Positions 7,622 through 17,661 are shown, counted from the stretch's first letter. The stretch is 64,000 nucleotides of DNA from Hymenobacter aerilatus (GCF_022921095.1 NZ_CP095053.1:62001-126000); one strand, 5' to 3'. Translations and numbers: made by a program. Notes: generated by a model from the sequence alone, not told the origin.

Positions 7622-8923
7622 ATGCAAGCGGAAAGGCCGGTAAAGTATATAGCCAGTGATTGGCAGTGGAAGCGGACAGATATTGCTTTTTATGGCCTTT
7701 TGCTGGTGTTGCTATGGAGGATAGGGGGTGATGCCCGCTTACCGGAAGATGGGTATAGTTGGTGGCTGTGGTCGTCGTATGCGGCGGAGCATGGATTGGC
7801 GAACGTATATAAGGTATGGCGTAATGATTATCCGCCTCTGTATCAGTATGTATTGTATGGGTTTGGGAAGTTGTTGGGTAGCGCAGATGCAATTCTTCGC
7901 AACCTGCATTACCTCAAGCTGATAACGCTTCTTTTTGATTTTGGCGGCGCACTGCTGGTCGCTTCGCTGGCAGCTACTCGTCAGCAGGGGATAGGGGTAT
8001 CGTTGTTGCTGCTGCTTAACGTAGCTTACTTGTACAATACCTTGGCTTGGCAGCAGGTAGACGCTATTTATACCTGTTTGTGCCTAGGGGCAGTGTTAGC
8101 CGCTTTACAAGGCCGTTCTGTGGTAGTAGGAGTGCTATTCGTGCTGGCACTCAACATGAAGCTGCAATCTGTCATCTTTATTCCACCCTTGGTGCTGGTG
8201 CTATTGCCGCACTGGCAGCGGACGCCGAAGGTGCTGTTACATACAATAGCAGTAAGCGCTCTACTGCAGTTAGCCATCTTAGTCCCCTTTATCTGGGGTG
8301 GCGACCGTAACTACTTGCCTCATATTTGGCTACTCACGCGCAGCGCCGGCGACCGGTACCCTTATATCTCGCTCAATGCTTTTAATCTTTGGTATCTGCT
8401 GACGTGGGCGTCTTCTTTGATGGATGTGTCTGATACGCTGCGTTTCGCAGGCCATTCCTATAAGCATTGGGGGCTGTTGCTGTTTACCGTGGCTTCGGCT
8501 ATAACCCTGTGGCCAATGTGTTGGCAAACCGTGCGGCTGCTTCTACGCCGCCGCGTGATGGGCGCGGAGCACTACGCGCTGGTGTTGCTAAGCTGTGGTT
8601 TGTTGCCTATCGTATTCAGCTACTTCAACACGCAGATGCACGAGCGGTACTGGCACGCGGCACTGCTTTTTCTGGCTGGATACGGCTACCTGGCGAAAAA
8701 TTACTGGCTATACGGGCTCACATCCGTTGCCTACTTTCTGAATCTGGAAGCTGTACTGGAGTTGCTGCACCACGCGCCTTTCTGGTTGTATAATCCGCAG
8801 CTAGTGGCCGTAATATTCACAATAGTACTTATAGTTGGCATCGTGCAAGCCTACAAACTGGCGTACCAGAACGCGCATTCCACTTCGGTGCCAGAGCCAG
8901 TCGCTAGTCTGCGCGGCGCTTAG
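7622..8923 (+). CDS. Polytopic membrane protein, probable GT-C glycosyltransferase
   Basis: 433 residues with roughly ten hydrophobic helices. After the first helix a loop contains LPEDGYSWW and then NDYPPLYQYVLYG. Acidic residues in the first outer loop and a YPPL motif are typical of polyprenyl-phosphate-sugar dependent GT-C enzymes such as the ALG6/PMT-like groups. A second loop has HERYWH near 340. No other domain is visible. The gene uses AT-richer codons in its first 300 bases than its neighbours. A TAGCTTTG box (7577-7584) lies shortly before the start. Acceptor and sugar donor are unknown. Confidence 0.65.
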   Translation: MQAERPVKYIASDWQWKRTDIAFYGLLLVLLWRIGGDARLPEDGYSWWLWSSYAAEHGLANVYKVWRNDYPPLYQYVLYGFGKLLGSADAILRNLHYLKLITLLFDFGGALLVASLAATRQQGIGVSLLLLLNVAYLYNTLAWQQVDAIYTCLCLGAVLAALQGRSVVVGVLFVLALNMKLQSVIFIPPLVLVLLPHWQRTPKVLLHTIAVSALLQLAILVPFIWGGDRNYLPHIWLLTRSAGDRYPYISLNAFNLWYLLTWASSLMDVSDTLRFAGHSYKHWGLLLFTVASAITLWPMCWQTVRLLLRRRVMGAEHYALVLLSCGLLPIVFSYFNTQMHERYWHAALLFLAGYGYLAKNYWLYGLTSVAYFLNLEAVLELLHHAPFWLYNPQLVAVIFTIVLIVGIVQAYKLAYQNAHSTSVPEPVASLRGA

Positions 8924-9005
8924 TGGCAATAGATGGTAATCTACAAGCAGGAGCGAGTACGTATGTCTGGCGCCATCGGGTGAACCATCCACCCGAAGCC
9001 TTCTC

Positions 9006-9713
9006 ATGCAGAGTATTCTTGCCTTTTTACTGTCACTGTCTTTCCTAGCCTGTACACAAGCCGACGTTGCGCCGACTCCTACGCCACCGGCGCCAGTCGC
9101 TGCCATCAGCTTTTTATCCCTCGGCGACTCTTATACCATTGGCGAAGGCGTAACAGAGCAGGCACGTTGGAGCGTGCAGCTGGCGCAGTTGCTGCGCCAG
9201 CATGGTAGTGAGGTAGCGTCGCCGGACATTATCGCCCGCACCGGCTGGACCACTCAGGACTTACAACGGGCCATTGCGGCCTCCGATAATCGGCGTACCT
9301 ATGGGCTGGTATCGTTGCTGATTGGCGTCAACGACCAGTACCAGGGCAAAAGCACCGCCGAGTATCGTTTGCATCTGCGCGAGTTACTACAAACGGCCAC
9401 GCAGTTTGCCAGCGGCCGCTCTACCCGGGTAGTAGTATTATCTATCCCAGACTGGGGGCAGACGCCCTACGCACAAGGGCGTAACCGGACGCAGATTGGG
9501 CAAGAAATCGACCAGTTTAACGCAGTGGCCCAACAAGAGTGTGAGCAGGCAGGCATTGCCTTCGTAGACATCACTGGCCTCACGCGCACCGCCGCTAGCG
9601 ATGCCGCGCAGTTTGCGCCAGATGGTCTGCATTACTCTGGATTACAGATGGCGAAATGGGCAGAAGCAGCACTACCCGTTGTGCAGAAGCTGGTGGCTAC
9701 CAGCTCAAAATAA
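9006..9713 (+). CDS. SGNH/GDSL-family hydrolase lipoprotein
   Basis: 235 residues. The N-terminus is a lipoprotein signal with lipobox SFLAC (Cys16), followed by a Pro/Thr/Ala linker. The SGNH blocks are visible: GDSYTIGEG with the nucleophile Ser42, a Gly in the second block, GVNDQY with the block III Asn, and PDGLHYSG near the C-terminus supplying the Asp/His pair. Such enzymes are esterases or acyl-hydrolases acting on lipids or acylated glycans. It is expected on the periplasmic or surface face of a membrane. It follows the GT-C-like gene by 82 bases on the same strand. Confidence 0.9.
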   Translation: MQSILAFLLSLSFLACTQADVAPTPTPPAPVAAISFLSLGDSYTIGEGVTEQARWSVQLAQLLRQHGSEVASPDIIARTGWTTQDLQRAIAASDNRRTYGLVSLLIGVNDQYQGKSTAEYRLHLRELLQTATQFASGRSTRVVVLSIPDWGQTPYAQGRNRTQIGQEIDQFNAVAQQECEQAGIAFVDITGLTRTAASDAAQFAPDGLHYSGLQMAKWAEAALPVVQKLVATSSK

Positions 9714-9963
9714 CCGCATAAGTGGGCCACGGCAGGGAGGGTAAGCGCAACCGTAATGTGTTGACAATCTACTACGTATAGGCGTGCAGTACAACTATCG
9801 TATTAGGCAAGCAGTATACTTATTTCATCGAAATCAATACATCCTGCGAAGTATTCTGTTATAGCAGAAGATTGTGGTCAGGTGCCTTGTAGGCCTTTGT
9901 TTGCATTGTGCTGAGTGGTCACTAACAAAGTTGCATTTATTCTTTTCCCCTCCCCGAACGCAT

Positions 9964-12774
9964 ATGCGCCAAACCTTACTCTATTCCATTGTGTGTGCCA
10001 GCCTGTTGCCCGCCGCCGCGTGGGCCCAGACGCAGACCGTAACCGGCCGCGTGACTGGCCCCACCGGTACCGCCCTACCCGGTGTGACGGTGCTGGAAAA
10101 AGGTACCAGCAACGGCACCTCTACCGACGCAGACGGCCGCTACCGCCTTGCCGTACCCACCTCGGCTACCCTCATCTTCTCGGCCATTGGGCAGACCTCA
10201 CAGGAAATTCCCCTGAACGGCCGTTCCGTGCTGAACGCCAGTTTGCAAGATGCCAGCACCGACCTCAACGAAGTAGTCGTGACAGGCTCGCGGGCCACCG
10301 AAGGTCGCTCTAATATTCTTACCACGGCTCCTGTCGATGTGATTTCGGCCCGCGAGATTAAGGCGTATGGCCAAACGGAGGTAACGCAGATTCTGAGCTT
10401 CATTGCCCCCTCCTTCCAGAGTACCCGCCAAACCGTAACCGATGGTACGGATTTCGTAGACCCGGCCACGCTACGTGGCCTGGGGCCCGACCAAGTACTG
10501 GTGCTGGTGAATGGCAAACGACGCCATACCTCGGCCCTCGTCAACATCAACGGGACACCAGGTAGGGGCTCGGTAGGGATTGATATGAACGTGCTGCCGC
10601 CCGCCGCCATCAAGCGCATTGAGGTGCTGCGCGAAGGGGCCGCCGCTCAGTATGGCTCCGATGCTATTGCCGGCGTTATCAACATTCAGCTGAAAGATGA
10701 CACTACCGGCGTGAACGTGAGTGGCACGGCGGGCCAGACCACCAAAGGCGACGGCGACGTATGGCAGGCCGATGCCAACGTTGGTATTGGCTTGAAGGGT
10801 AGGGGATACATAGATATCAGCGGCCAGGTATTACAGCGCGGGTTTCTGGACCGCTCGGGCTACGATACGGCCCCCCTTATTTACAATGGCAGCGGCGGTA
10901 ATTACGCCAGCAACTTAACGGAGCAGCAGCGCCGTGACTTGAAAGCGCAGGACGATGCCCAGGTAGCTGCCCGTGGTTTCAATCGTCGCAATATCATTGT
11001 AGGCAATTCGAAGTCGCGTACCTACAGCGGTTTCGTGAATGCCGCGTACTCGCTGGTGCCCCGTTTAGGGGTAGAGGCCTACGTAGCCGCAGGCGCCACA
11101 CAGCGAGAAGGCCGTAGCGGCGCTTTATACCGCCTCCCTAACCAGGCAACGCAAATTGACCTCACGCTCTACCCCGATGGATTCCTACCCTTCGTCAACA
11201 GTACCGTCAACGACGAGTCGTTGCTCGTAGGCGTGCGCGGTACGGTCCTGGGCTTTGCGACTGATTTGAGCAACACGTACGGCCGCAACAGCTTGCGTTA
11301 TGACATCACCAACACACTGAATGCCTCGCTGCCTATTGGTACCAGCACGCAGGAGTTTTACGCTGGTACGCTCATCTTTCAGCAGAATACCACTAACCTG
11401 GGCTTCTCCCGCAAATTCATGAATGTGGGACCCTTGGCTACCCTAAACGTGGCCTTTGGGGGCGAGCTGCGCAGTGATTTCTTTGAAATTAAAGCAGGTG
11501 AGAAAGGGTCTTACTTCAACTATGGCCGTCTGACGGCTGCGGGTCAAAACACCTCCATTGGGTCACAGGGTTTTCCTGGGTATCGCCCTTCCGATGCCAC
11601 CCATCGTTCGCGTTCCAACACTGCAGGCTACCTCGATCTGGAAAGCGACTTAACCGACCGTTTGCTAGTGAATCTGGCCGGCCGGCTAGAGCGCTACTCC
11701 GATTTTGGCTCAAACGCCAGTGGTCGGGTAGGGGCCCGCTACAGTCTGGTAACCGGTGGGCAAAGCAATTTCATCAACGATTTGGCCGTACGTGGTAATC
11801 TAGGCAACGGCTTCCGGGCGCCCTCGCTGCAACAGCGCTACTTCACCAACGTAGCGACGCAGTTCAACCAGGGGCAAATCCAGGATGTACTGACAGCGAA
11901 CAATGACAACCCCATTGTGCGTGAAGGCTTCGGGATTGGCGCGCTCAAGCAGGAAAAGTCAAAGAACTATAGCGCTGGCCTCACGGCGCGCCTGGCCCGT
12001 AGTTTCACGCTGACGGTAGATGCCTACCTGATTGATATTCGGGACCGAATTGTACTCTCGTCACAGTTTTCCCGATCCAATCCAGCGGTGGCGGCTATTC
12101 TGGCCAATCGTCCGGATGTAAGCAGCGTGCAGTTCTTTGCTAATGCCGTCAACACCCGCACCAAAGGTCTGGATGTGGTTCTGAATGAGCGCCTAACCTT
12201 TGGCGAGCATCGCCTGGGCCTGACGGCAGCGGCCAACTTCAACCAAACCACAGTGCGCGGTATCAATAGCTCAGCCACTATCGATAACAATGCAAGCCTG
12301 CAAAACACGCTATTCGACCGCCAGCAGCGTACTCGCCTGGAAGCCGGGCAGCCACGCAGCAAAATCAACCTGAGCGCCAACTACGGCTACAAGATTTTTA
12401 ACGTGGACTTGCGTACTGTGCGGTTCGGGGAGGTGAAGACGGCTGATGCCCGCATCGGCAGTCCAGCCGATGACCCCTCGTTCCTCTACTCTACCATTGA
12501 CCAAACCTTTTCGGCGAAGTGGGTAACGGACTTGGTAGTAAGTGCGCAAGTGCTGAAATGGCTGGGCCTGCAGGTAGGGGCTAATAATATCTTCAACGTC
12601 TACCCCGATAAACTGTACCGTAATCCGCGCAATTACGAGGACAACTATAATACAGGCAGCTTAAGCTATACCTCTAGCTTAGACGGAACCAACCGGGGCC
12701 GATTCTTATACAGCTCCAACCAGTTCGCCTTCACGGGCGCATACTACTTCGGCCGCATAAACGTGACGTTCTAG
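9964..12774 (+). CDS. TonB-dependent outer-membrane receptor
   Basis: 936 residues: signal peptide ending AWAQ, a carboxypeptidase-regulatory-like domain (QTVTGRVTGPTGTALPGVTV, about 20-100), a plug domain starting near ELNEVVVTGSRA-type sequence (about residue 105) with TLRGLGPDQVLVLVNGKRR, and a long beta-barrel ending in the aromatic strand GAYYFGRINVTF. Receptors of this type import large substrates such as siderophores or oligomers, powered by TonB. No SusD partner follows, so it may be a stand-alone siderophore or metal receptor. The ATG at 9964 gives the signal peptide; an upstream in-frame start would place 30 residues before it. The 250-base leader has no clear -7 box. Confidence 0.94.
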   Translation: MRQTLLYSIVCASLLPAAAWAQTQTVTGRVTGPTGTALPGVTVLEKGTSNGTSTDADGRYRLAVPTSATLIFSAIGQTSQEIPLNGRSVLNASLQDASTDLNEVVVTGSRATEGRSNILTTAPVDVISAREIKAYGQTEVTQILSFIAPSFQSTRQTVTDGTDFVDPATLRGLGPDQVLVLVNGKRRHTSALVNINGTPGRGSVGIDMNVLPPAAIKRIEVLREGAAAQYGSDAIAGVINIQLKDDTTGVNVSGTAGQTTKGDGDVWQADANVGIGLKGRGYIDISGQVLQRGFLDRSGYDTAPLIYNGSGGNYASNLTEQQRRDLKAQDDAQVAARGFNRRNIIVGNSKSRTYSGFVNAAYSLVPRLGVEAYVAAGATQREGRSGALYRLPNQATQIDLTLYPDGFLPFVNSTVNDESLLVGVRGTVLGFATDLSNTYGRNSLRYDITNTLNASLPIGTSTQEFYAGTLIFQQNTTNLGFSRKFMNVGPLATLNVAFGGELRSDFFEIKAGEKGSYFNYGRLTAAGQNTSIGSQGFPGYRPSDATHRSRSNTAGYLDLESDLTDRLLVNLAGRLERYSDFGSNASGRVGARYSLVTGGQSNFINDLAVRGNLGNGFRAPSLQQRYFTNVATQFNQGQIQDVLTANNDNPIVREGFGIGALKQEKSKNYSAGLTARLARSFTLTVDAYLIDIRDRIVLSSQFSRSNPAVAAILANRPDVSSVQFFANAVNTRTKGLDVVLNERLTFGEHRLGLTAAANFNQTTVRGINSSATIDNNASLQNTLFDRQQRTRLEAGQPRSKINLSANYGYKIFNVDLRTVRFGEVKTADARIGSPADDPSFLYSTIDQTFSAKWVTDLVVSAQVLKWLGLQVGANNIFNVYPDKLYRNPRNYEDNYNTGSLSYTSSLDGTNRGRFLYSSNQFAFTGAYYFGRINVTF

Positions 12775-12806
12775 CAAAACACAAGAATCTGGTTTTGCTC
12801 TTACGT

Positions 12807-12842
12807 AAAATGGCCAGCCTTCTGAGAAGGTTGGCCATTTTT
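12807..12842 (+). terminator. Terminator after the TonB receptor gene
   Basis: An extended hairpin, AAAATGGCCAGCCTTC against GAAGGTTGGCCATTTT with a 3-base loop and one mismatch, is followed by a T-run. It lies between convergent genes and could serve both strands. Confidence 0.75.
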
Positions 12843-12868
12843 GCATCCATTAATGGGGTAGGCGGTTG

Positions 12869-14398
12869 CTATGGGGCGACTCGTACTAAGCGTTTCGATT
12901 GCCCATCTGCCGTACGGGCAATGTATAAGCCTGGTGCAACAACAGCCGTTGGACGCCAGCGAACAACTCCATCAGCCTGCGTAGTGAGCTCAGCCACTGT
13001 GCGGCCCAGCGCATCTACAATCGTGACTTGTCGGCGGCCGCTATTTACTAAGCGAATGGTGACTTGCTCTGTGAACGGTATAGGGTAGGCTGCCACGTTG
13101 CTATTCTTCTGTGCATCTGAAGTAGACAGTATCGTGTTTACTACTCGCACCGTGATGATACGCGTTTCGAAGCCGCGCTGGGGCGAACTATTGTCGACAA
13201 CCGTAACGGGAAAACGATAAAAGCCAAGCCGTGTTTGGGCCGTGGTTTGCCATTGCAGGGTGGCTTCGCCGGTAGTGGAGGTAGTAAACGTAGCGCCTGG
13301 CAGCGCGTGTTCTACGTCGGCATAGAGTTGGGTAGTCTGACCTGCATTGGGGTCAGTGCCGGAGAAATGCAAGGTCAATGGCCGACCAGCCAGTATGGTA
13401 ATCGTATTCTCTATTGGTCGCGGTGTAGTTTCGTTGTTTACCTGTACCGCGGATAAGGTAGGATTAAGATTGTTGCCTGGGTTAACCAAAAGGTATGGTA
13501 TTTCCCGCACAACGCTGCCAATCTTGACATACTCATTCCCAATTTTACGCAGCTCGTCTATGCGTACGGCTACGGCAAAATAGCTACCTCCATTCTGCAC
13601 CGATGCAGGCAAGGAGGTAATAGCACCAGTAACCGTGTTCAGATCAAAAAAAGGTGCTGCTTGCACTGTAGTTCCAGAGGAGATTTGAAAAGAGGGTAGA
13701 GGGAATAGGTTGGTATATCCCCCACCAGGGTAGGGAGCAACGGTACCTGTGACGGGGTTATTGATAGTCCCAGCGGCATAGATTCCGTAAGGAACAGAAG
13801 TCCCACAGCTTGTCTGAGGCGAAACTAGGCTATATACTAGTGAGTCTCCATCTGCATCGGAGGCGCCATAAGCATACCGATTCTGCTGTTGCCAAAGTAC
13901 TTGGGGTACTGGCAAATCATAGAATTGCGGAGAGCTGTTGGTAGGTGCTAATGCAGTATTTACCGTCGCCGCGATATAGAACTCATAGGTAGTATTACGA
14001 CCTGCAAAATTATCGCCATACGTACGGTATTCATTCTGAGTACTTAGGGTCCAAGTCCCAGGCGATAGGCGCACGGTAGTTTCGAAAACGGCATTGTTAT
14101 ACACTCCATTGCTTAGAGCAAAGGGTGTATTTTTTATTACCGTAGGGGTCTGTATCTCAACTGTAAAATTCCGGCTATCTGAAGTTGTGCAGCCATCAAG
14201 CTGACATTTCAACTGAATGAACTCCTGTTTAACTAAAGAATAATCATTTGTGTAAAGCAAACATCGGACGCGGTACTGGTCACCAGTAAGGTGCTCGTAC
14301 GTAATCTGGCCACCCAATAAGTGGGAAGCCTGCGTTGTTGGCAAGGCTAGTATCCATATACACAACACTAGCAAAAAGACACGGAGAAGTGAGAACAT
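12869..14398 (-). CDS. Secreted protein with type IX secretion sorting tail
   Basis: 509 residues: signal peptide, then SHLLGGQITYEHL, the N-terminal signature of a family of large surface proteins in gliding or adhesive Bacteroidota. The middle has beta-sandwich-like segments with DADGDSLVYSL and SGTDPNAGQTTQL, resembling cadherin/Ig-like repeats. The C-terminal 85 residues form a Por secretion (type A) sorting domain: AYPIPFTEQVTIRL, VTIVDALGRTVAEL, and APGLYIARTADGQSKRLVRVAP. It should pass the outer membrane by the type IX system and be anchored or released outside. A TATCTTTC box at 14431-14438 (minus) is a weak promoter candidate. Confidence 0.88.
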   Translation of the reverse strand: MFSLLRVFLLVLCIWILALPTTQASHLLGGQITYEHLTGDQYRVRCLLYTNDYSLVKQEFIQLKCQLDGCTTSDSRNFTVEIQTPTVIKNTPFALSNGVYNNAVFETTVRLSPGTWTLSTQNEYRTYGDNFAGRNTTYEFYIAATVNTALAPTNSSPQFYDLPVPQVLWQQQNRYAYGASDADGDSLVYSLVSPQTSCGTSVPYGIYAAGTINNPVTGTVAPYPGGGYTNLFPLPSFQISSGTTVQAAPFFDLNTVTGAITSLPASVQNGGSYFAVAVRIDELRKIGNEYVKIGSVVREIPYLLVNPGNNLNPTLSAVQVNNETTPRPIENTITILAGRPLTLHFSGTDPNAGQTTQLYADVEHALPGATFTTSTTGEATLQWQTTAQTRLGFYRFPVTVVDNSSPQRGFETRIITVRVVNTILSTSDAQKNSNVAAYPIPFTEQVTIRLVNSGRRQVTIVDALGRTVAELTTQADGVVRWRPTAVVAPGLYIARTADGQSKRLVRVAP

Positions 14399-14449
14399 AA
14401 GAATATAAGTAGATAGTGTATTGATTTGTAGAAAGATATAAAATTACTG

Positions 14450-15466
14450 CTATTCACCAGCACTCGCCGCTGAATTACTATCCAGAATCTGAAATAGCTC
14501 GTTGAGCTTGGGTGTGAGGATGATTTCGGTGCGGCGGTTCAGGGCTTTGTCGGCGGCGCTGCCGTTGGGGGCCACGGGCAGGTATTGCGAGCGGCCCGAG
14601 GCCGTTACGCGCTGGGGTGCTACCCCGCTCACGGTAAGCAGGCGGGCAATTTCGGTGGCGCGTAGCACGCTCAGGTCCCAGTTGTCCTGCATACCCGCTG
14701 TGCCACGCGTGATGGGCACATTGTCGGTGTGGCCTTCCACTACCACGTTCACATCGGGTTGCTCCTGTAGCACCTGAGCCAGCTTTTTAAGCGCATCCTG
14801 GCCCTTGGGGTCTACCTTGGTAGAGCCCGATTTAAACAGCAGTTGCTCCGAAAGTGACACATACACTTTGCCGTTGCGTAGCTCTACTTTCAAATCATTA
14901 GACTTAAAACCGAGTAGCGCGTTGTTTACTTTGGCGCGCAAATCATTCACGGCTTTGTCTTTAGCGGCCAATGCTTGTTGCAGCTCCGCCAGCTTCGCTT
15001 CGCGAGTCTTCAGGTCTGTATTAAGCTGGTCGATTTGCGTGCGGCTCTTTTTCAGGTTTACATCCAGCTCACCGAGTTCAGCTTCGCGGCGCGCTAAGTC
15101 CTTGGCTACCTTGTCATAATCGGCCGATTTATTGGCAATGGCCCGGTCGCTGTTCTTGAGGAGCTTGTCGTACGAGTCGTTTAGCTCGCCGTACAGGCTC
15201 TGGGTTTTGCGCAGGATGTTGCCCGTTTGCGTGGAGTCGTTTACGAGGCGCTTCTTATCGAGGCGCAGCTGGGCCAGCTCGTCGTTGGCTTTTTGTAACT
15301 CTGCTACTGCCTGGCGCTGGCGTTTTTCTAAGTCTTCCTTCGCGCGCTGGGTAGCCGTTTGGCGAGCCTGTAATTCGTCGTATTTGCGGGAAGCTACGCA
15401 GCTGGGTAGGGTAGTAGAAGCGGCCACCACCAGAGCGGCCAAAGTCAGGGAAGAGAATTTATACAC
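14450..15466 (-). CDS. OmpA-family lipoprotein with coiled-coil stalk
   Basis: 338 residues from a GTG start at 15466 (VYKFSSLTLAALVVAAS); upstream in-frame codons run into the promoter. The lipobox is TLPSC. Residues about 35-200 are a long Lys/Glu/Gln/Asp-rich coiled coil with repeated QLNTDLKTREAKLAEL-like heptads. The C-terminal OmpA domain has VVVEGHTDN, the conserved Asp and Arg of peptidoglycan binding, and LNRRTEIIL. It probably tethers the outer membrane to peptidoglycan across the periplasm. The gene is divergent from accD with a 302-base shared regulatory gap. The Ser/Ala tail after the OmpA domain is unremarkable. Confidence 0.9.
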   Translation of the reverse strand: MYKFSSLTLAALVVAASTTLPSCVASRKYDELQARQTATQRAKEDLEKRQRQAVAELQKANDELAQLRLDKKRLVNDSTQTGNILRKTQSLYGELNDSYDKLLKNSDRAIANKSADYDKVAKDLARREAELGELDVNLKKSRTQIDQLNTDLKTREAKLAELQQALAAKDKAVNDLRAKVNNALLGFKSNDLKVELRNGKVYVSLSEQLLFKSGSTKVDPKGQDALKKLAQVLQEQPDVNVVVEGHTDNVPITRGTAGMQDNWDLSVLRATEIARLLTVSGVAPQRVTASGRSQYLPVAPNGSAADKALNRRTEIILTPKLNELFQILDSNSAASAGE

Positions 15467-15768
15467 GGAATAAGCGTAGGTGAAACAGCATAAGCAGCGG
15501 GGTGGACCGATAGGGCCTACCCCGTAGCAAGGTAGCCAGTTGCCGGGGCAACTTCCAATTTCTATAGCCGGCACAAACCATTTTTCGGACTATATTTGTT
15601 GCTATCCGACGTTAAATACTGTGCTTGTTTCCAATGGTTTAGCTGGTATTCTTGCTCGAAATGCGGGAATGACCAGGCAATTCTTCTGCTCCGAAAGCCG
15701 GCCCGTAGCCACCCTGCATAGTATCTTTGTCGCCACACGCTTAGTATCCGCCCCTCAATTCTTACCTG
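15467..15768. other. Divergent regulatory gap between the ompA-like gene and accD
   Basis: No gene is seen. The left side carries a good minus-strand promoter (15527-15558). The right side carries two plus-strand -7-like boxes, TATATTTG (15591-15598) and TATCTTTG (15722-15729), the second lying 40 bases before accD. Neither plus box has a clear TTG at the -33 position. Confidence 0.5.
15527..15558 (-). promoter_or_regulatory. Promoter of the OmpA-family lipoprotein gene
   Basis: On the minus strand TTGG (15555-15558) is followed after 20 bases by TACCTTGC (15527-15534), a common variant of the Bacteroidota -7 element. The gene starts about 60 bases downstream. Confidence 0.6.
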
Positions 15769-16656
15769 ATGTCTTGGTTTAAACGCGTAGAAAAAGGCAT
15801 TGTCACGCCCACGGAGGAAAAAAAGGAAACCCCCGATGGCTTGTGGTACAAATGCCCGGAATGTAAAACCGTGGCTACCATGGCCGAGCACAAGCGCCTG
15901 CTCTATACCTGCGCCAACTGCAACCACCACGACCGCATCAACTCAGCCGAGTATTTCGAGGTGCTGTTTGATGACAACCAGTTCACCGAGCTGGACGCTG
16001 ACCTCACTTCCGGTGACCCGCTGCACTTTGTTGATACCAAGCCCTACCCCCAACGCGTGGCGGCTACCGAGCGTGCCACCGGCCTGCACGACGCCGTGCG
16101 CACGGCCTACGGGCGCAGCCAGGGTGCCGAGTTGGTCATTGCCTGCATGGATTTCAAATTCATCGGGGGCTCCATGGGCTCGGTGGTAGGCGAGAAGATT
16201 GCCCGCGCCATCGACTATGCCCGCCAGCACCGCATTCCATTCCTGATGATCAGCAAATCAGGGGGAGCGCGCATGATGGAGGCCGGCTATTCGCTGATGC
16301 AGATGGCCAAAACGTCGGCCAAGCTGGCGTTGCTTTCCGAAGCTGGTGTGCCCTACGTATCACTACTCACCGACCCCACTACGGGCGGCGTAACGGCTTC
16401 GTTTGCCATGCTAGGCGATTTTAATATTGCTGAGCCGGGTGCACTCATCGGTTTTGCTGGGCCGCGCGTGATTAAAGAAACCATCGGCAAAGATTTGCCG
16501 AAAGATTTTCAAAGCTCCGAATTCGTGCTGGAACACGGCTTCCTCGATTTCATTGTAGATCGTAAAGACCTAAAGCAGAAGCTGGCAGATTTGCTGCACC
16601 TGCTGCGTCCGGCTGCAGTGGCCGAAGTGGTACCCGTGGCGGCAGCACGACGCTAG
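15769..16656 (+). CDS. accD: Acetyl-CoA carboxylase carboxyltransferase subunit beta
   Basis: 295 residues, the usual size. The N-terminal zinc ribbon has CPEC (Cys29, Cys32) and CANC (Cys48, Cys51). The crotonase-like core shows [35 protein letters not shown] and [17 protein letters not shown], all diagnostic of AccD. With AccA it transfers the carboxyl group from carboxy-biotin to acetyl-CoA, giving malonyl-CoA for fatty acid synthesis in the cytoplasm. The gene stands alone, and a strong terminator follows. Confidence 0.97.
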   Translation: MSWFKRVEKGIVTPTEEKKETPDGLWYKCPECKTVATMAEHKRLLYTCANCNHHDRINSAEYFEVLFDDNQFTELDADLTSGDPLHFVDTKPYPQRVAATERATGLHDAVRTAYGRSQGAELVIACMDFKFIGGSMGSVVGEKIARAIDYARQHRIPFLMISKSGGARMMEAGYSLMQMAKTSAKLALLSEAGVPYVSLLTDPTTGGVTASFAMLGDFNIAEPGALIGFAGPRVIKETIGKDLPKDFQSSEFVLEHGFLDFIVDRKDLKQKLADLLHLLRPAAVAEVVPVAAARR

Positions 16657-16688
16657 CTACGATGCCGGCAAAAGCGGCAAGCTTTTTG

Positions 16689-16735
16689 AAAAAGCCTCTT
16701 CAACTGTACTATTCAGATGTTGAAGAGGCTTTTTT
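16689..16735 (+). terminator. Terminator after accD
   Basis: A 16-bp stem, AAAAAGCCTCTTCAAC (16689-16704) with its complement at 16719-16734, has a 14-base loop and a run of T on the plus strand. Confidence 0.85.
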
Positions 16736-16873
16736 CGTGTTGGAACTCTTGCTATACACATCCTTGGAGACTGAAAGTGATTTTGGATAAACATTTTTAG
16801 CCTAAGTACAGTACCCAACACCGAACAAGTATCGTTTCTCTTTCCCTACATTTTTTCACCAAAGTTCCTTCTG

Positions 16874-17605
16874 ATGAAATCTCCGAACGCAATTATTTCG
16901 CTGTGCTTGGCGCTGATGCTGTTCCTGGGCTCGTGCGCTACTACGCGCAACCCTAACATTCCGGACGCTAACGGCACTGGTCCGCGCAAAACCGGCATGA
17001 ACAAAACCACCAAGGGTGGCCTGCTGGGTGCTGGCGGTGGAGCCGTGGTAGGCGGCGTGCTAGGCCGCGTGATTGGTGGCTCGGGCGGCACGGCTGCTGG
17101 TGCTATCATTGGTGCTGCTGTGGGTGGCGGCGCGGGTGCCCTCATCGGCCGTAAAATGGACAAGCAAGCCGAAGAGTTGCAGCGCGATATGCAAAACGCC
17201 AAAGTAGAGCGCGTGGGCGAAGGTATCAAAGTGACCTTTGACTCGGGTATTCTGTTTGATACCAACAAGTCGGATCTGCGTCAAGCTTCAATGACGGAAA
17301 TCCAGAAAATGGCTACTACCCTGAAGAAGTATCCCGACACCAACATCCTGGTAGAAGGCCACACCGACAACACTGGCACCGACGCTATCAACGACCCGCT
17401 GTCGTTGCGCCGCGCCCAGGCCGTGGCCAACTACACGCAGTCGCAAGGGGTAGATGCTTCGCGCATCACCACCAATGGCTACGGCTCCAAACAGCCTATT
17501 GCTGATAACTCGACGGAAGCTGGTCGTCAGGCCAACCGCCGCGTAGAAATCGCCATCTTCGCCAACGAGAAGATGAAAAAGGCTGCTGAAAACGGCACAC
17601 TGTAA
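16874..17605 (+). CDS. Glycine-zipper OmpA-family lipoprotein (copy 1)
   Basis: 243 residues: lipobox LGSC (about residue 20), then a glycine-zipper stretch (GGLLGAGGGAVVGGVLG and GAIIGAAVGGGAGALIG, about 55-100) that can pack as a membrane hairpin, then KMDKQAEELQRDM, and an OmpA domain with LVEGHTDNTGTDAIN and ANRRVEIAIFANEKMK. It closely matches the gene at 18366 over the zipper and the OmpA domain, so the two are recent paralogues. It likely links the outer membrane to peptidoglycan. The small glycine-zipper lipoprotein gene lies between the copies, and each has its own terminator. Confidence 0.9.
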   Translation: MKSPNAIISLCLALMLFLGSCATTRNPNIPDANGTGPRKTGMNKTTKGGLLGAGGGAVVGGVLGRVIGGSGGTAAGAIIGAAVGGGAGALIGRKMDKQAEELQRDMQNAKVERVGEGIKVTFDSGILFDTNKSDLRQASMTEIQKMATTLKKYPDTNILVEGHTDNTGTDAINDPLSLRRAQAVANYTQSQGVDASRITTNGYGSKQPIADNSTEAGRQANRRVEIAIFANEKMKKAAENGTL

Positions 17606-17623
17606 GCTCAACCATAGTTTGAG

Positions 17624-17661
17624 GCAAAGGGCTACTTCATACCGAAGTAGCCCTTTGCGTG
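17624..17661 (+). terminator. Terminator after OmpA copy 1
   Basis: A perfect 15-bp stem, GCAAAGGGCTACTTC (17624-17638) with 17644-17658 and a 5-base loop. The T-tail is poor, so the stem is clear but its strength as a terminator is less so. Confidence 0.6.

Noticed and set aside
9761..9792. TTGACA-like hexamer upstream of the TonB receptor as a sigma-70 promoter
   Set aside because: Promoters elsewhere in the window follow the Bacteroidota TTG/TAnnTTTG pattern, and no matching -10 box is spaced correctly.
16874..17605. Glycine-zipper gene as a toxin or colicin-like pore
   Set aside because: It has an OmpA peptidoglycan-binding domain and a lipobox, which explain it as an envelope anchor.
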